The notes: generated by a model from the letters alone, not told the origin. Shown: positions 17,322 through 25,590, counted from the stretch's first letter. The stretch is DNA of 41,437 nt from GCA-016699975 sp964420045 (GCA_964420045.1 CAYQPQ010000010.1:1-41437), one strand, 5' to 3'. A program made the numbers and translations.

Positions 17322-17726
17322 CTAGTCGATAAGATCGCGTTTCTTGAGGAGGGGAATGATTTGATGCTCGAATATTGATCCAACTTTCATTTCTTGAGGA
17401 ATAACCGAGTTTATCCATGCTATTTTCTCGACTTCATTGTCTGGTGTTGGTTCGCCTTGGAAAGATTTGATCATGAAGACTTCCATAACAACTGTCTTTG
17501 ATTCGTTTCCCGCAGCTGCCGCTGAAAATGTTCCAAATACTTCCATGTCATTCTCTTTGACGGTTATGCGAAATTCTTCCATGAGTTCTCTTGCAAGTGC
17601 CTGCTTTGCTGTTTCTCCTTCTTCGATAGATCCTCCCGGAGAAATGAAAAATTCCTTGTTTTTCGATTTTTCAACCAACAACTTTCTATCTCGTATGATG
17701 ATGCCAGCTGCTTTGTGTATATCCAT
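17322..17726 (-). CDS. Nudix hydrolase
   Basis: 134 residues, Nudix fold. The box reads GGSIEEGETAKQALARELMEE then FRI, so the Gly that normally follows the EE pair is replaced by Arg; the catalytic Glu cluster is intact. The N-terminal strand AAGIIIRDRKLLVEKSK is typical. The substrate is unknown. It is the last gene of the accessory run that begins at the HIT-like gene, 22 bases downstream of the alpha/beta hydrolase. Confidence 0.85.
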   Translation of the reverse strand: MDIHKAAGIIIRDRKLLVEKSKNKEFFISPGGSIEEGETAKQALARELMEEFRITVKENDMEVFGTFSAAAAGNESKTVVMEVFMIKSFQGEPTPDNEVEKIAWINSVIPQEMKVGSIFEHQIIPLLKKRDLID

Positions 17727-17748
17727 AGTTAATTTAGCTTATGTTTTG

Positions 17749-18315
17749 TTATTGAATGAGCGCGTCAAGCAATTCCGGGAATTTGTCTGTTTTCATGGAA
17801 TTGAATGTGAAATGTCCGTGATTGGTGAATTGTTTTACGGATATGCCGGGCGCTAAATCGCGTATCTTCGCGGCACTTTTAATAACTCCGGAGCTGTCGT
17901 CTGATGAGATAAACATGGTTATATTTGTCACGCGCTGTATAAGAGAAGGATCTATTTCAAAATCGAAGAAGTTGGTTTTGTCTTCATGATCAATGTTGAG
18001 CCATGGGGCGATGAGAGCGACTTTATCAACGCATATCCTGTTTTCACTTAACCAGCGGAGAAGAAATCCGGCGCCGGTACTATGTCCGATGAGGGCAGTA
18101 TTCTGGTTGAGAGTGAATTGTTCGAAAACAGTTTTCCATTTTCGGTAATCCGGATCGTATGGCCTTGGCATTTCGGGTGTTTGTGCGAGGATATCTCGGA
18201 GAATCAGCTCTCGCTGTATCCACGGAAGCCAATGTTTGTTTGATTGTGACGGACTGTCGGGATTGAAATATTCTTCCTTTGAAGGTTGTCCATGGAGGAT
18301 GATGGCGGTTTTCAT
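17749..18315 (-). CDS. Alpha/beta hydrolase, RBBP9/YdeN-like
   Basis: 188 residues. TAIILHGQPS is the first strand and oxyanion region, and LIGHSTGAGFLLRWL holds the nucleophile elbow with Ser in GHSTG. An acidic residue follows the strand MFISSDDSSG, and the late His is in NHGHFT. Size and layout match the small RBBP9/YdeN serine hydrolases, whose substrates are mostly unknown. It sits 7 bases after the HAD phosphatase gene. Confidence 0.82.
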   Translation of the reverse strand: MKTAIILHGQPSKEEYFNPDSPSQSNKHWLPWIQRELILRDILAQTPEMPRPYDPDYRKWKTVFEQFTLNQNTALIGHSTGAGFLLRWLSENRICVDKVALIAPWLNIDHEDKTNFFDFEIDPSLIQRVTNITMFISSDDSSGVIKSAAKIRDLAPGISVKQFTNHGHFTFNSMKTDKFPELLDALIQ

Positions 18316-18322
18316 AGAAATG

Positions 18323-18970
18323 CTATTTTATGAAAAAATCTTGTTCATTCGATAGCGTCTCAAGTATTTGGAAGGGATGATCGATGGTGAACGCCCCTGC
18401 TTTTTGGAGCGTGGTCTTGCTATTCAATCCCCAGGTGACGGCGAGTATGTCGACGCCACTTTTTCGGCAGGCTTCCACATCGCGCACCTCGTCGCCTATA
18501 TAGAGTATTTCGTTTTTGTCGAAATGGTATTTTCTTGCGAGAGCACTGAGTGTCTTTGATTTTCCGAAGATGGAGCTAGTCGAAATGAAATCGACCGATA
18601 TGTCGAATCTCTTGAGGACTCTCGATATGGTATCGGTCGAATTGGATGAAACAATGCCGATTTGGTACCCTCTTTCTTGCAGTGTCCCGAGTACTTCATT
18701 GATATCGGGAAAGAGCTGTATGGTATCGGCATAGAACCGGTATCTCTCTCTGAGTCGGCGTGTGAATCCCCAGAGCTTCCAGAAGGGGATTTTTGTATGC
18801 TCCGAGATAAGCTTCTTGATATCTTTGTCCTTGAGTTTCGAAACTTCTTCTTCGGGAATTGGCGGGTAGTGATATTGACCAGCGAGATCATTGAACACGC
18901 GAAAGAGTATCCCGACCGTATCAACCAGCGTTCCATCGAAATCGAAAATGATAACCCGTTTGTTTTTCAT
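18323..18970 (-). CDS. HAD-family phosphatase (phosphoglycolate phosphatase-like)
   Basis: 215 residues. The four HAD motifs are visible: IFDFDGTLVDT (motif I, nucleophile and acid/base Asp), IVSSNST (motif II), a Lys in SIFGKSKT (motif III) and YIGDEVRDVEA (motif IV). An alpha-helical cap lies between motifs I and II, as in the Gph/PGP subfamily. Likely a small phospho-metabolite phosphatase; the substrate is not predictable. ATG 18970 gives the natural MKNKRVIIFDFDG start. Confidence 0.88.
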   Translation of the reverse strand: MKNKRVIIFDFDGTLVDTVGILFRVFNDLAGQYHYPPIPEEEVSKLKDKDIKKLISEHTKIPFWKLWGFTRRLRERYRFYADTIQLFPDINEVLGTLQERGYQIGIVSSNSTDTISRVLKRFDISVDFISTSSIFGKSKTLSALARKYHFDKNEILYIGDEVRDVEACRKSGVDILAVTWGLNSKTTLQKAGAFTIDHPFQILETLSNEQDFFIK

Positions 18971-18987
18971 AAACTCAGGAGGATGCT

Positions 18988-19551
18988 CTATCTGGTTTTG
19001 TAATTCCTGCCCAGTGTTGGAATGGGTTCTGCCCATTCGGCGAGTGCTATGGTGACGTTGCCTGCGAAGGGGGTGTTTGGATTCCAGGTGGCGAGAGCGG
19101 CGGCGCGGTGCATGCCTTCCACAAGGATAACGTTTTTATTGTGGATGATGCCGGTGAGTTGGGTCTCTCTGGGAAATGCCTGCTGTATGTCTCGGACTTT
19201 TTCGTTCTCGGCAATAATGGGAAGATGAGTGAGTGTTCCCAGTTGTTTGGTGGTTTCTCCTTGGTATGCTTTCTCGATCCATCCTTTGGTCGGAGTGCCA
19301 TAGAGAAAAGGACTATCGGTGAGGGGTTTGTTCATATGATAGAGCTGCCAGTTGAGCGTTTCCGGATGTAGTGGTTTGGCATAGGCGCGTCGCCACTCGT
19401 CCCAAGAATCAAATCCGCGCTCGGTCCAGTGCGCTCTCCATGATGCTTGCCATGCCTCAAGGTCTCGCCACGTATCAAACACTTCCTTCCATGAAATAGC
19501 ACGGATGTATTCGAGTGACTGGAGATTGGTTTTGAGCGTCTTCTGTTTCAT
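18988..19551 (-). CDS. ParB/sulfiredoxin-like hypothetical protein
   Basis: 187 residues, not firmly recognised. The N-terminal third is rich in Trp (WKEVFDTWRDLEAWQASWRA, split for length) and helical. The last part contains LVEGMHRAAALATW, which resembles the GxHR motif of the ParB/sulfiredoxin-like nucleotide-binding fold found in many orphan proteins. It overlaps no neighbour but lies 4 bases after the Nudix gene and 17 before the HAD gene, so it is in the same operon. Function unknown. Confidence 0.55.
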   Translation of the reverse strand: MKQKTLKTNLQSLEYIRAISWKEVFDTWRDLEAWQASWRAHWTERGFDSWDEWRRAYAKPLHPETLNWQLYHMNKPLTDSPFLYGTPTKGWIEKAYQGETTKQLGTLTHLPIIAENEKVRDIQQAFPRETQLTGIIHNKNVILVEGMHRAAALATWNPNTPFAGNVTIALAEWAEPIPTLGRNYKTR

Positions 19552-19555
19552 ATAA

Positions 19556-20155
19556 CTATTCTCGTCCTTTCGGATCTGGTTGATTTTTTTGTGATTTCAG
19601 AAAGGCTTCCAGCTTTTTTGTAAATCGATCCATGTGCGGATCGAAAGGGAGTGATGTGTTGTTGTGCACTTCATCGAAACTGAACCATCTGTAGCCATTA
19701 AACTCTTGGTCATCACACTGAAAGTAATCGTCTATGCTTCCTTGAATGAGATACCAGAGGCTTACGTCGGTGTGTCCTGCTGTTTTTCCTACGGTTACCG
19801 TAACTGTCAGAAAGAACGGATTCTCTGAAATGAACTCCGCTTGGATGCCAAGCTCTTCCAGAGCCTCTCTTTGTACGGTGGCTTTCGGATCTTCATCTTT
19901 CTCGACGTGACCACCGGTAGGGAGCCAGCGGCCGGACTTGATGTGGTCTACCAAAAGAATCGATGTATTTTCAATGTCTATCGCGACAAAGTACGACACG
20001 AGGTGCTTCGCCGGTTTGTCTGGCTTCTCGATGCGAAATATTTCAGCTCCACTTTTGATCCATGCAATAACGTCTTGTTGATGGTCTTCCTCAAGAGAAT
20101 CAAAAGGATCGATGTTTTCAACAAGCCGAAGAATATTTTCACGGGCGTATTTCAT
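19556..20155 (-). CDS. Nudix hydrolase
   Basis: 199 residues. The Nudix box is GGHVEKDEDPKATVQREALEELG (about residues 81-103), complete. A helical N-terminal extension of about 45 residues precedes the fold. Its ATG overlaps the stop of the preceding P-loop kinase gene as ATGA (20152-20155), indicating translational coupling. The substrate is unknown; this is the fourth Nudix gene in the window. Confidence 0.86.
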   Translation of the reverse strand: MKYARENILRLVENIDPFDSLEEDHQQDVIAWIKSGAEIFRIEKPDKPAKHLVSYFVAIDIENTSILLVDHIKSGRWLPTGGHVEKDEDPKATVQREALEELGIQAEFISENPFFLTVTVTVGKTAGHTDVSLWYLIQGSIDDYFQCDDQEFNGYRWFSFDEVHNNTSLPFDPHMDRFTKKLEAFLKSQKNQPDPKGRE

Positions 20156-20661
20156 GATTGCTGAAGAAATAATTTGGTCTGTTTGGTTGAAGTAAGTTTA
20201 ATCAGTTTGCCTGGGTTGCTTATTTGAGCTAAGAATTTGTTTAAAGAAACGGCTTCTCTTTTGTTCCAAACAAGCTTCATAAACTTCCAGTCAAATTTTT
20301 CCGGACTTCCGGTTAGTTCGGGGCGAGGATGTTTTCTGTGTTTTAACCACCTTTTCAGGTAGCGAATGGTGGCAATGATGGGTGGATAGTCCAGATAGAT
20401 TATTGTATCGGCGCGATCAAAAATAAAAGAGCGAGCTTCTTTGTTGATATAGCCTTCGACAATCCATTCATTCCTGTTACTTATCTCTTCCAGCTTGCTT
20501 ATCGTTTCTTTGTTTCCAATATACTGCCAACCGGGATTCCACATTATGGAATCCATAAGAAAGAGGGGAAGCTTTGTTTTTTCCGCGAGCCTTCTTGCAA
20601 AAGTGGACTTTCCTGATGCACTGACTCCCACTATCACGATTTTCTTTCCAAGACTACGCAT
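20152..20661 (-). CDS. P-loop kinase (adenylate kinase / FlaR-like)
   Basis: About 169 residues from ATG 20661; an upstream in-frame ATG at 20718 would add 19 residues and overlap the SET gene by 17 bases. Walker A is VGVSASGKSTFAR. The following LPLFLMDSIMWNPGW and the Asp-Arg segment FDRADTIIYLDYPP are typical of the small kinases annotated as topology-modulation (FlaR) or shikimate/adenylate kinase-like proteins. The lid is Lys/Arg-rich. The phosphate acceptor is unknown. A 28-bp repeat at 20674-20701 sits directly upstream of this start. Confidence 0.75.
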   Translation of the reverse strand: MRSLGKKIVIVGVSASGKSTFARRLAEKTKLPLFLMDSIMWNPGWQYIGNKETISKLEEISNRNEWIVEGYINKEARSFIFDRADTIIYLDYPPIIATIRYLKRWLKHRKHPRPELTGSPEKFDWKFMKLVWNKREAVSLNKFLAQISNPGKLIKLTSTKQTKLFLQQS

Positions 20662-20673
20662 AGTTTTTTTATC

Positions 20674-20701
20674 TGCTGACGTTCTGGGATGAAGTTGGAG
20701 T
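20674..20701. repeat. 28-bp gene-junction repeat, copy 1
   Basis: It matches the segment at 21120-21147 at 24 of 28 positions; the shared core is GCTGACG-x3-TGGGA-x-GAAGTTGGA. It lies just after the SET gene stop and just before the kinase start. Confidence 0.75.
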
Positions 20702-21112
20702 TTATTTCTTGTCTCCATCTAGGGTGATTCCTCGCTCGAGTAGGTCTGATTCTGTTTCGAACTCGAGGTAGTTCTGAGTCAGCTCCTCACCCTTTTTAAT
20801 ATCACGAACAGCGATAAGGTACGTGTCTGTCTTTGTGGCATCCTGAGAAATGTTAGCCTGAAACGAGTGATTAATAAACTTAGACATATCAAAATCGACA
20901 TGCCACACTTTGTTTTCTTCGATCCAAAATCCCCAATAGCGGATTTCTTCTTGCTCTCCAGATTTTAACGACTCAAATGTTTCTTGCGAGATATTGAGAT
21001 CCAGTTTTGGACTAGCAGAATATACGAGCTCTCCTGCTTGAATGTCTTGATTTGCAAACAAACCAATCCCGTGTTTGTGAGACTTATCAAGTCTGTATTG
21101 TATGTGTATCAT
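20702..21112 (-). CDS. SET-domain protein
   Basis: 136 residues, essentially a bare SET domain. Visible: the N-terminal KSHKHGIGLFANQDIQAGE (SAM-binding GxG region), FINHSFQANI (NHS motif) and IAVRDIKKGEELTQNYLEF (catalytic Tyr). SET domains methylate protein lysines; short bacterial versions like this occur in many genomes, usually with unknown targets. The ATG at 21112 is chosen over 21160 because the extra residues would be read from the end of the HIT gene; even so the two genes overlap by 26 bases. It is flanked by the two 28-bp repeats. Confidence 0.85.
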   Translation of the reverse strand: MIHIQYRLDKSHKHGIGLFANQDIQAGELVYSASPKLDLNISQETFESLKSGEQEEIRYWGFWIEENKVWHVDFDMSKFINHSFQANISQDATKTDTYLIAVRDIKKGEELTQNYLEFETESDLLERGITLDGDKK

Positions 21113-21644
21113 AGGTGTTTGCTGACGCTTTGGGACGAAGTTGGACTGTATTTGACTCAAAGTAAGCCTTCAATTTACTGACAGCTTCTTCTACTCTAAG
21201 GAGATTTTCTGTGGTTTTCAGATTTTCCCGAGCGTGTTCCATAATTGGTCGAAGTGAAGGAGTCTTCTTTCCAAACTTTTCTGACATCCAATCATAACGA
21301 GGAAATACCCATATATGGAAATGGTGTGAAGTATCTTCTTCTTGAATGAGATAGACTATATCAATATCGAGAGCCTTTCTCATTCCAGCTCTTACTGAAA
21401 CAAGGGTATCAATGAAATCTAATTTTTCTTCATCGGTAAAGTCATCCACACCTTGCAAATGTCGTCTCGAAGAAATGATGATGAACCCAGGGATAGGGAT
21501 CTCAAAATCCTGGTGGGCATCAAAATGTTTAGTGGTGAGTATGGTTCCAACCCTTTCCATCTCGCCATTTTCTCTGGCACAACCCAAACAAGAAACCTGC
21601 ATCAGATTTCCTTTATAGTCAACTATTTCTGCTTTGTCACTCAT
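21087..21644 (-). CDS. HIT-like protein
   Basis: 185 residues. HHFHIWVFPR matches the HIT family H-phi-H-phi-H pattern in relaxed form, with the preceding strand IDIVYLIQEED. The N-terminal part has a CLGC pair and FIIISSRRHLQGVDDFTDEE, which is typical of HIT/Ap4A-type proteins. HIT enzymes hydrolyse or transfer nucleotides from dinucleoside or nucleotidyl substrates. It is the first gene after tRNA-Gln in the accessory run, and its C terminus reads through one copy of the 28-bp repeat. Confidence 0.75.
   Translation of the reverse strand: MSDKAEIVDYKGNLMQVSCLGCARENGEMERVGTILTTKHFDAHQDFEIPIPGFIIISSRRHLQGVDDFTDEEKLDFIDTLVSVRAGMRKALDIDIVYLIQEEDTSHHFHIWVFPRYDWMSEKFGKKTPSLRPIMEHARENLKTTENLLRVEEAVSKLKAYFESNTVQLRPKASANTYDTHTIQT
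21120..21147. repeat. 28-bp gene-junction repeat, copy 2
   Basis: Partner of 20674-20701. It lies inside the last 20 codons of the HIT-like gene, ending 8 bases before the SET start codon. The sequence ends in GTTGGAC, which fits the integron core-site pattern GTTRRRY; copy 1 ends in GTTGGAG and does not. Confidence 0.7.
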
Positions 21645-21656
21645 AGACTTTGTAAG

Positions 21657-21728
21657 CTGGGGAGGAAGGGATCGAACCTTCGCATGGGGGCTTCAAAGGC
21701 CCCTGCCTTACCGCTTGGCTACTCCCCA
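21657..21728 (-). tRNA. tRNA-Gln (UUG)
   Basis: Reading the minus strand from 21728, the acceptor TGGGGAG pairs with CTCCCCA, the anticodon loop is CTTTGAA with anticodon TTG, and the T-loop is TTCGATC. The discriminator is G and CCA is not encoded. The U1-A72 pair is normal for bacterial tRNA-Gln. Confidence 0.95.
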
Positions 21729-21899
21729 AATTTAGACTATCTCATGTTTTCCACTTTTTTACGGACAATATTTTGCTGAAACATTTTCAATCTTTTTTAG
21801 ACGCTTGCTTTTCGGAAGCCGAATTCCCGCTTTTGCGAGAATGACGGAGAATCAAAATATCTTCTGAAGCTCTTTTGAAGATAAGTTGTAAAGGTGTCT

Positions 21900-23561
21900 T
21901 TATCCAACTACCTTGCCGCCGAGGATAGTAAGGGCGCTGTCGAGGAGGGGGTCGGCGGGGTTTTCGGGGATGACGTCGATGGCGAGGCGGGCTGGTGTCC
22001 CGAAAATGGTAGCAAGTGCTTCTTCGATGGTCAAGCGGCTCTCAGGTTTCTCGAGGCGTTCTTTGTGGAAGGCGTGTCGCACGGCGACGCTGATAGTGCC
22101 TTGTTCTGAGAGTTGCGGTGTACTTCCGGAGAGGGAAAGCGAAAGAGAAGCGTTTCGACGCTTGATTTCTTCGAGGAATGCACTCCATTTGCCTTGAATG
22201 GCGGGAAGTGTGAGCGGTGTTGATGTTTCTTCCTTATCATTTGTTTGATTGTGAATGCTTCCGGTGTTTTTGGAGATACCGATCTCTTGAGTAACTGGTG
22301 CCGGAGCGTTTTCTGTGTTCTTGGGTGAGAGCGCTTTGCTTTTTTGGGAATGTTGCAGAGTTGGTTTCTTTGTTTCTTGCGGAGATTGAGGAATGTTTTT
22401 AGGCGTTGAGTGGATCGAGGGTGTGGATACCGGGCGCGGTGCAGCTGTCGATACGGGGGGTGTTGCGGCATCTTCGGGAAAGAGGAAAGTGAGTGTGGCG
22501 ATTTCGAGGGGGACTTGTTGGAGGGAAGCGTGGCGGATTTCTGTGCGGGCGTGATGGATGAGTTCCATGAGGCGGGCGAGCTCGGCAAATGAGAATTGCG
22601 TGGCGAGTGTTGCGATCGTGTCGTTCTCTTCGTCGGATGATTGTGCAGAGAGGGATGATCGAGCGGTGTCCCCAAGTTTGCGGAAGAGGATTTCGCGGAG
22701 GAAATGAGTGAGTGTTCCGGCGAAGGATCGGAAGTCGACGCCTTTTTGGGCGAGCGATTCGAGGGTGATGATGGCAGTGTCGAGATCGCGTGCGCCGAGA
22801 GCGGCGACGAAATCAAACACGGTTTTTCGCTCGGTAATGCCGAGTATGGCGGCGGCTTCGGATCCGGTGATATGTTTGTCTTCGAGAGCGATCGTTTGCG
22901 CGAGGAGGCTCTCGGCGTCGCGCATGCCGCCTTCGGCGGAGAGCGCGATCATTTCGAGGGCATCGGCGTCGATGGTGACGCCTTCGGACTGAGCGATGCG
23001 GGAGAGTTTGTCGACAATGGTGGTGGTTGAGAATCGACTGAAGTCGAACCGCTGGCAGCGGGAAGATATGGTCGCGGGGATTTTGTGGAGCTCAGTGGTG
23101 GCGAGGATGAAGACGACATGCGCCGGCGGCTCTTCGAGCGTTTTGAGAAGTGCATTCCAGGCTCCGCCCGAGAGCATGTGCACTTCGTCGATGATGTATA
23201 TTTTCCGCGTGCCGATTGTTGGTGGGAGTTTTACGGTTTCGCGAAGCTCGCGGATATTTTCGACACTGTTATTCGAGGCGCCGTCTATTTCGATGATGTC
23301 GAAGGCGCGACCTTCGGCGAAGGCTTGGCAATTGGCACAGGTGTCGCAGGGCTCCTTGGCATCGCGTCGGTTGGTGCAGTTGATGGATTTGGCAAGGAGT
23401 CGCGCGACAGTGGTTTTGCCGGTGCCGCGCGGACCGGTGAAGAGGTAGGCGTGGGCGAGGAGATTGCCTGCGAGCGCATTGGTGAGCGTCGTGACAATGT
23501 GCGTTTGTCCGGCGACGTCATTCCAGTGTTCGGGGCGGTATTTTCGGTAAAGCGTTGCCAT
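21900..23561 (-). CDS. dnaX: DNA polymerase III subunits gamma/tau
   Basis: 553 residues. It is the clamp-loader ATPase of the replicative polymerase. Visible: the N-terminal MATLYRKYRPEHWNDVAGQ; Walker A GPRGTGKTT (43-51); a zinc module with four Cys (CTNRRDAKEPCDTCANC); DEVHMLS (Walker B); and TTELHKIPATISSRCQRF (sensor I/Arg finger). The C-terminal third is a Pro/Thr-rich linker followed by a small domain (KWSAFLEEIKRRN onward), probably the tau-type contact region. The start at 23561 is the conserved MATLYRKYRP. Confidence 0.97.
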   Translation of the reverse strand: MATLYRKYRPEHWNDVAGQTHIVTTLTNALAGNLLAHAYLFTGPRGTGKTTVARLLAKSINCTNRRDAKEPCDTCANCQAFAEGRAFDIIEIDGASNNSVENIRELRETVKLPPTIGTRKIYIIDEVHMLSGGAWNALLKTLEEPPAHVVFILATTELHKIPATISSRCQRFDFSRFSTTTIVDKLSRIAQSEGVTIDADALEMIALSAEGGMRDAESLLAQTIALEDKHITGSEAAAILGITERKTVFDFVAALGARDLDTAIITLESLAQKGVDFRSFAGTLTHFLREILFRKLGDTARSSLSAQSSDEENDTIATLATQFSFAELARLMELIHHARTEIRHASLQQVPLEIATLTFLFPEDAATPPVSTAAPRPVSTPSIHSTPKNIPQSPQETKKPTLQHSQKSKALSPKNTENAPAPVTQEIGISKNTGSIHNQTNDKEETSTPLTLPAIQGKWSAFLEEIKRRNASLSLSLSGSTPQLSEQGTISVAVRHAFHKERLEKPESRLTIEEALATIFGTPARLAIDVIPENPADPLLDSALTILGGKVVG

Positions 23562-23868
23562 AGGGAAATGGAACATTGAGGGATTGGAGAAAAATCGGAA
23601 TGTTGGTTTGCGAACCGTGCTCACCGATTGATCTCTTTTCGTCTTCTGTCATCCCGACCGGAGCGGAGGGGTCTGTGTTCTCATGCTTTGACGTGTGTCT
23701 TTTGGAAAGATTGAGATTCCTCGGCTTCGCTCGGAATGACCCGTTTTTAGCTTGTAAGCATTTGATACGTCTGTTCTAAGAGTGCGTTTAATTCACACTC
23801 TCTTTGTGCAAAAAACCGGCATACGGAGAAGTGCGCCGGGTCATTCTATCATGGATAGTGTCTATCGG
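23562..23868. other. Intergenic region with degenerate REP-like repeats
   Basis: No gene is supported in these 307 bases. Two segments resemble the palindromic repeat also seen at 30776-30846: GTCATCCCGACCGGAGCGGA near 23648 and GAGATTCCTCGGCTTCGCTCGGAATGAC near 23714-23741 (written split here because it is long). They sit as an inverted pair about 65 bases apart. The rest is unstructured. Confidence 0.6.
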
Positions 23869-24531
23869 CTATCGTTTGAACACGAAGAATTTGTAGCCGA
23901 TGAAATTCCAAGAGAGCACCGCGACGGAGGCGATGGCGCTTGAAATGGTGGCCCATGTTTCCGGGGAAACGTCCATGAAACCGGTCGCGAAGGTAATGAG
24001 GGAGTAGGTGATGCCGGCATTGAGCACTAGTCCGACAATGGAAACGGCGATGAATTGGAAGAATTGACGACGAACGGTGGCTTCATCAGTGTGCTTTTCT
24101 TCGAAAGACCAAAACTTATTCCAGATATAGCTGTTGATGATGGCGACGGAAACGGACGCAACCTTGAATAGGAGGATGCTGCTTCCGGAAGAAATGTGCG
24201 TCATCCAAATGAGGAGACTGAAGATGCCGAGGTCGACGATGAAGTTTGTGACACCGATGATGCCGAATTTGGCGAGTTGAAAAAAGAACCGGAGTTTTGA
24301 TGAGATCTTCGAAAGAAGAAAACCGATCGTGATGCCAATGACGCACACGAGCGCGAGAATGAGTGCGAAGAGGGGAATAGACACAGGGAGTGCTGTTCCT
24401 AGGTTTCGGAAAATGAACGGTGCGAAGATTCCGATGAAGAATCCATTGATAGCGGCAAAAAAAAGATCCCGCCTCTCGAGTATATGCAGGGATTTCTCCG
24501 GCATTTCCGGTTCCATAGGGGTGTCGGTCAT
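23869..24531 (-). CDS. GtrA-like membrane protein with N-terminal extension
   Basis: 220 residues. The C-terminal part is a GtrA fold of four membrane segments, with the typical start LAKFGIIGVTNFIVDLGIF, the NSYIWNKFWSFE loop, the QFFQFIAVSIVGLVLNAG helix and the ending WNFIGYKFFVFKR. GtrA proteins act with bactoprenol-linked glucosyltransferases in the membrane, probably flipping the lipid-linked sugar. Two additional hydrophobic segments (about 22-41, FFAAINGFFIGIFAPFIF region, and 50-72) precede the domain. It lies 6 bases after the AT-hook protein gene and is probably cotranscribed. Confidence 0.86.
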   Translation of the reverse strand: MTDTPMEPEMPEKSLHILERRDLFFAAINGFFIGIFAPFIFRNLGTALPVSIPLFALILALVCVIGITIGFLLSKISSKLRFFFQLAKFGIIGVTNFIVDLGIFSLLIWMTHISSGSSILLFKVASVSVAIINSYIWNKFWSFEEKHTDEATVRRQFFQFIAVSIVGLVLNAGITYSLITFATGFMDVSPETWATISSAIASVAVLSWNFIGYKFFVFKR

Positions 24532-24537
24532 GAGATT

Positions 24538-25290
24538 TTATTCTTGAGACTTTTCTTTGGGGGCGTCGTCCTCGTTTCTTTTGAGTTCTGCGAAGTCTTT
24601 TTCCCATTCGCTTAAGATGTCGTCTTTGGGTGGTTCCGGGAGCACCGCTTCAGTTTTCTTGGCAGTGTGCGATGAAGTCGCTGTGTTCGGAAAGACATTC
24701 TGCGTATCGCTCATGGTATCGCGGAGCGCGCCTTTTTGCAAAACGTTTTCTATCGAAGCCCAGGTAGCTCCTTCGCTTCGCGGGAATACAATCGCTACCT
24801 CGTCTCCGGGATTTGCTTTGAAAAAGGTGATGGAGGCAAGGAGGACGCGATAAGGATGTCCATCAGCCATCACCATGAAGTTTCCTCGTTCATCTTGGAT
24901 GACAACACCGATAGCGTGGCGACGTTCGGCAGGACCGATTTGCTTGTAGATAAACGAACCGTCCGGTGTGATGGTGAGCTTGAGTACGTCACCCTCGACG
25001 AGTTTTGATTTTGAAGCGTAGTTCGCGGGGACGGGATATTGTTTGCCGTCCGATCCTTGCATGACTTGTCCGTCGAAGGTTCCTTGGACGATGGTGCCGT
25101 CTTCGATTTCTTCAACCTTTCGCGGGCGACCGACACGCTTTTTGCCTTCGAGCTGGAGGAGCATGGCTTTGGCGCTCTGCATGGTGCGCTCGGCATTGGC
25201 TATCATTTCGCGAAGCGACTGGATCTTTTGTCCTCGATCTTCGCTGGCGCTCTCGGTGTCGGGTTGTGATGAAGCAGTATCGGTTGTCAT
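24538..25290 (-). CDS. Coiled-coil/AT-hook conserved protein
   Basis: 250 residues from the ATG at 25290. The N terminus is Ser/Glu-rich, then a helical stretch (KIQSLREMIANAERTMQSAKA, split for length) is followed by KRVGRPRKVEE, an AT-hook-like Gly-Arg-Pro-Arg core. A beta-rich central domain (DGTIVQGTFDGQVMQGSDGKQ, YPVPANYASKSKLVEGDVLKL) comes next and then a charged, disordered tail. I associate this arrangement with a protein recurrent in Parcubacteria genomes, but it has no defined function. The hook suggests minor-groove DNA binding; it may instead be an RNA- or transcription-linked factor. Confidence 0.65.
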   Translation of the reverse strand: MTTDTASSQPDTESASEDRGQKIQSLREMIANAERTMQSAKAMLLQLEGKKRVGRPRKVEEIEDGTIVQGTFDGQVMQGSDGKQYPVPANYASKSKLVEGDVLKLTITPDGSFIYKQIGPAERRHAIGVVIQDERGNFMVMADGHPYRVLLASITFFKANPGDEVAIVFPRSEGATWASIENVLQKGALRDTMSDTQNVFPNTATSSHTAKKTEAVLPEPPKDDILSEWEKDFAELKRNEDDAPKEKSQE

Positions 25291-25379
25291 GTATGTGCGT
25301 GCTCTCACGTCGTCTTTCGATCTCTCCAGAGAATATCAAAAGACGAAGGAGAATCACTTTTTGTTTTTCTTTTCCGCTT

Positions 25380-25394
25380 GTATAAATTTTATAC
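25380..25394. promoter_or_regulatory. Perfect 15-bp palindrome in the divergent spacer
   Basis: GTATAAA-T-TTTATAC, perfectly symmetrical, located between the AT-hook gene (minus) and the copper operon (plus). It could be an operator for a dimeric regulator or simply overlapping -10 boxes for the two directions. It does not match the CopY box TACAnnTGTA. Confidence 0.4.
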
Positions 25395-25590
25395 TATTTC
25401 TTTTCTTGGTGCAAACACCAGGGAGACAATTTTTCCGAGCGTACTTTATGGTTCGGATCCTGATCATTTCGCTGTGAGCTTCTTCGATACCGCGCCTTTC
25501 TGTTAGGAGCCTTTCTTCTTGTGTGGAAACTTCGGAGCTTGTTTCTTCTTTGGGGACGGCATACAATAAGAGTGCTTTTTCTTTTGAAGT

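Noticed and set aside
20674..21147. Integron gene cassette with true attC sites.
   Set aside because: Only one of the two repeats fits the core pattern, no paired R'' box or cassette-like long stem is visible, and no integrase is present.
23648..23741. CRISPR-like repeats.
   Set aside because: Only two degenerate inverted copies, no regular spacers; this is a dispersed REP-type palindrome.
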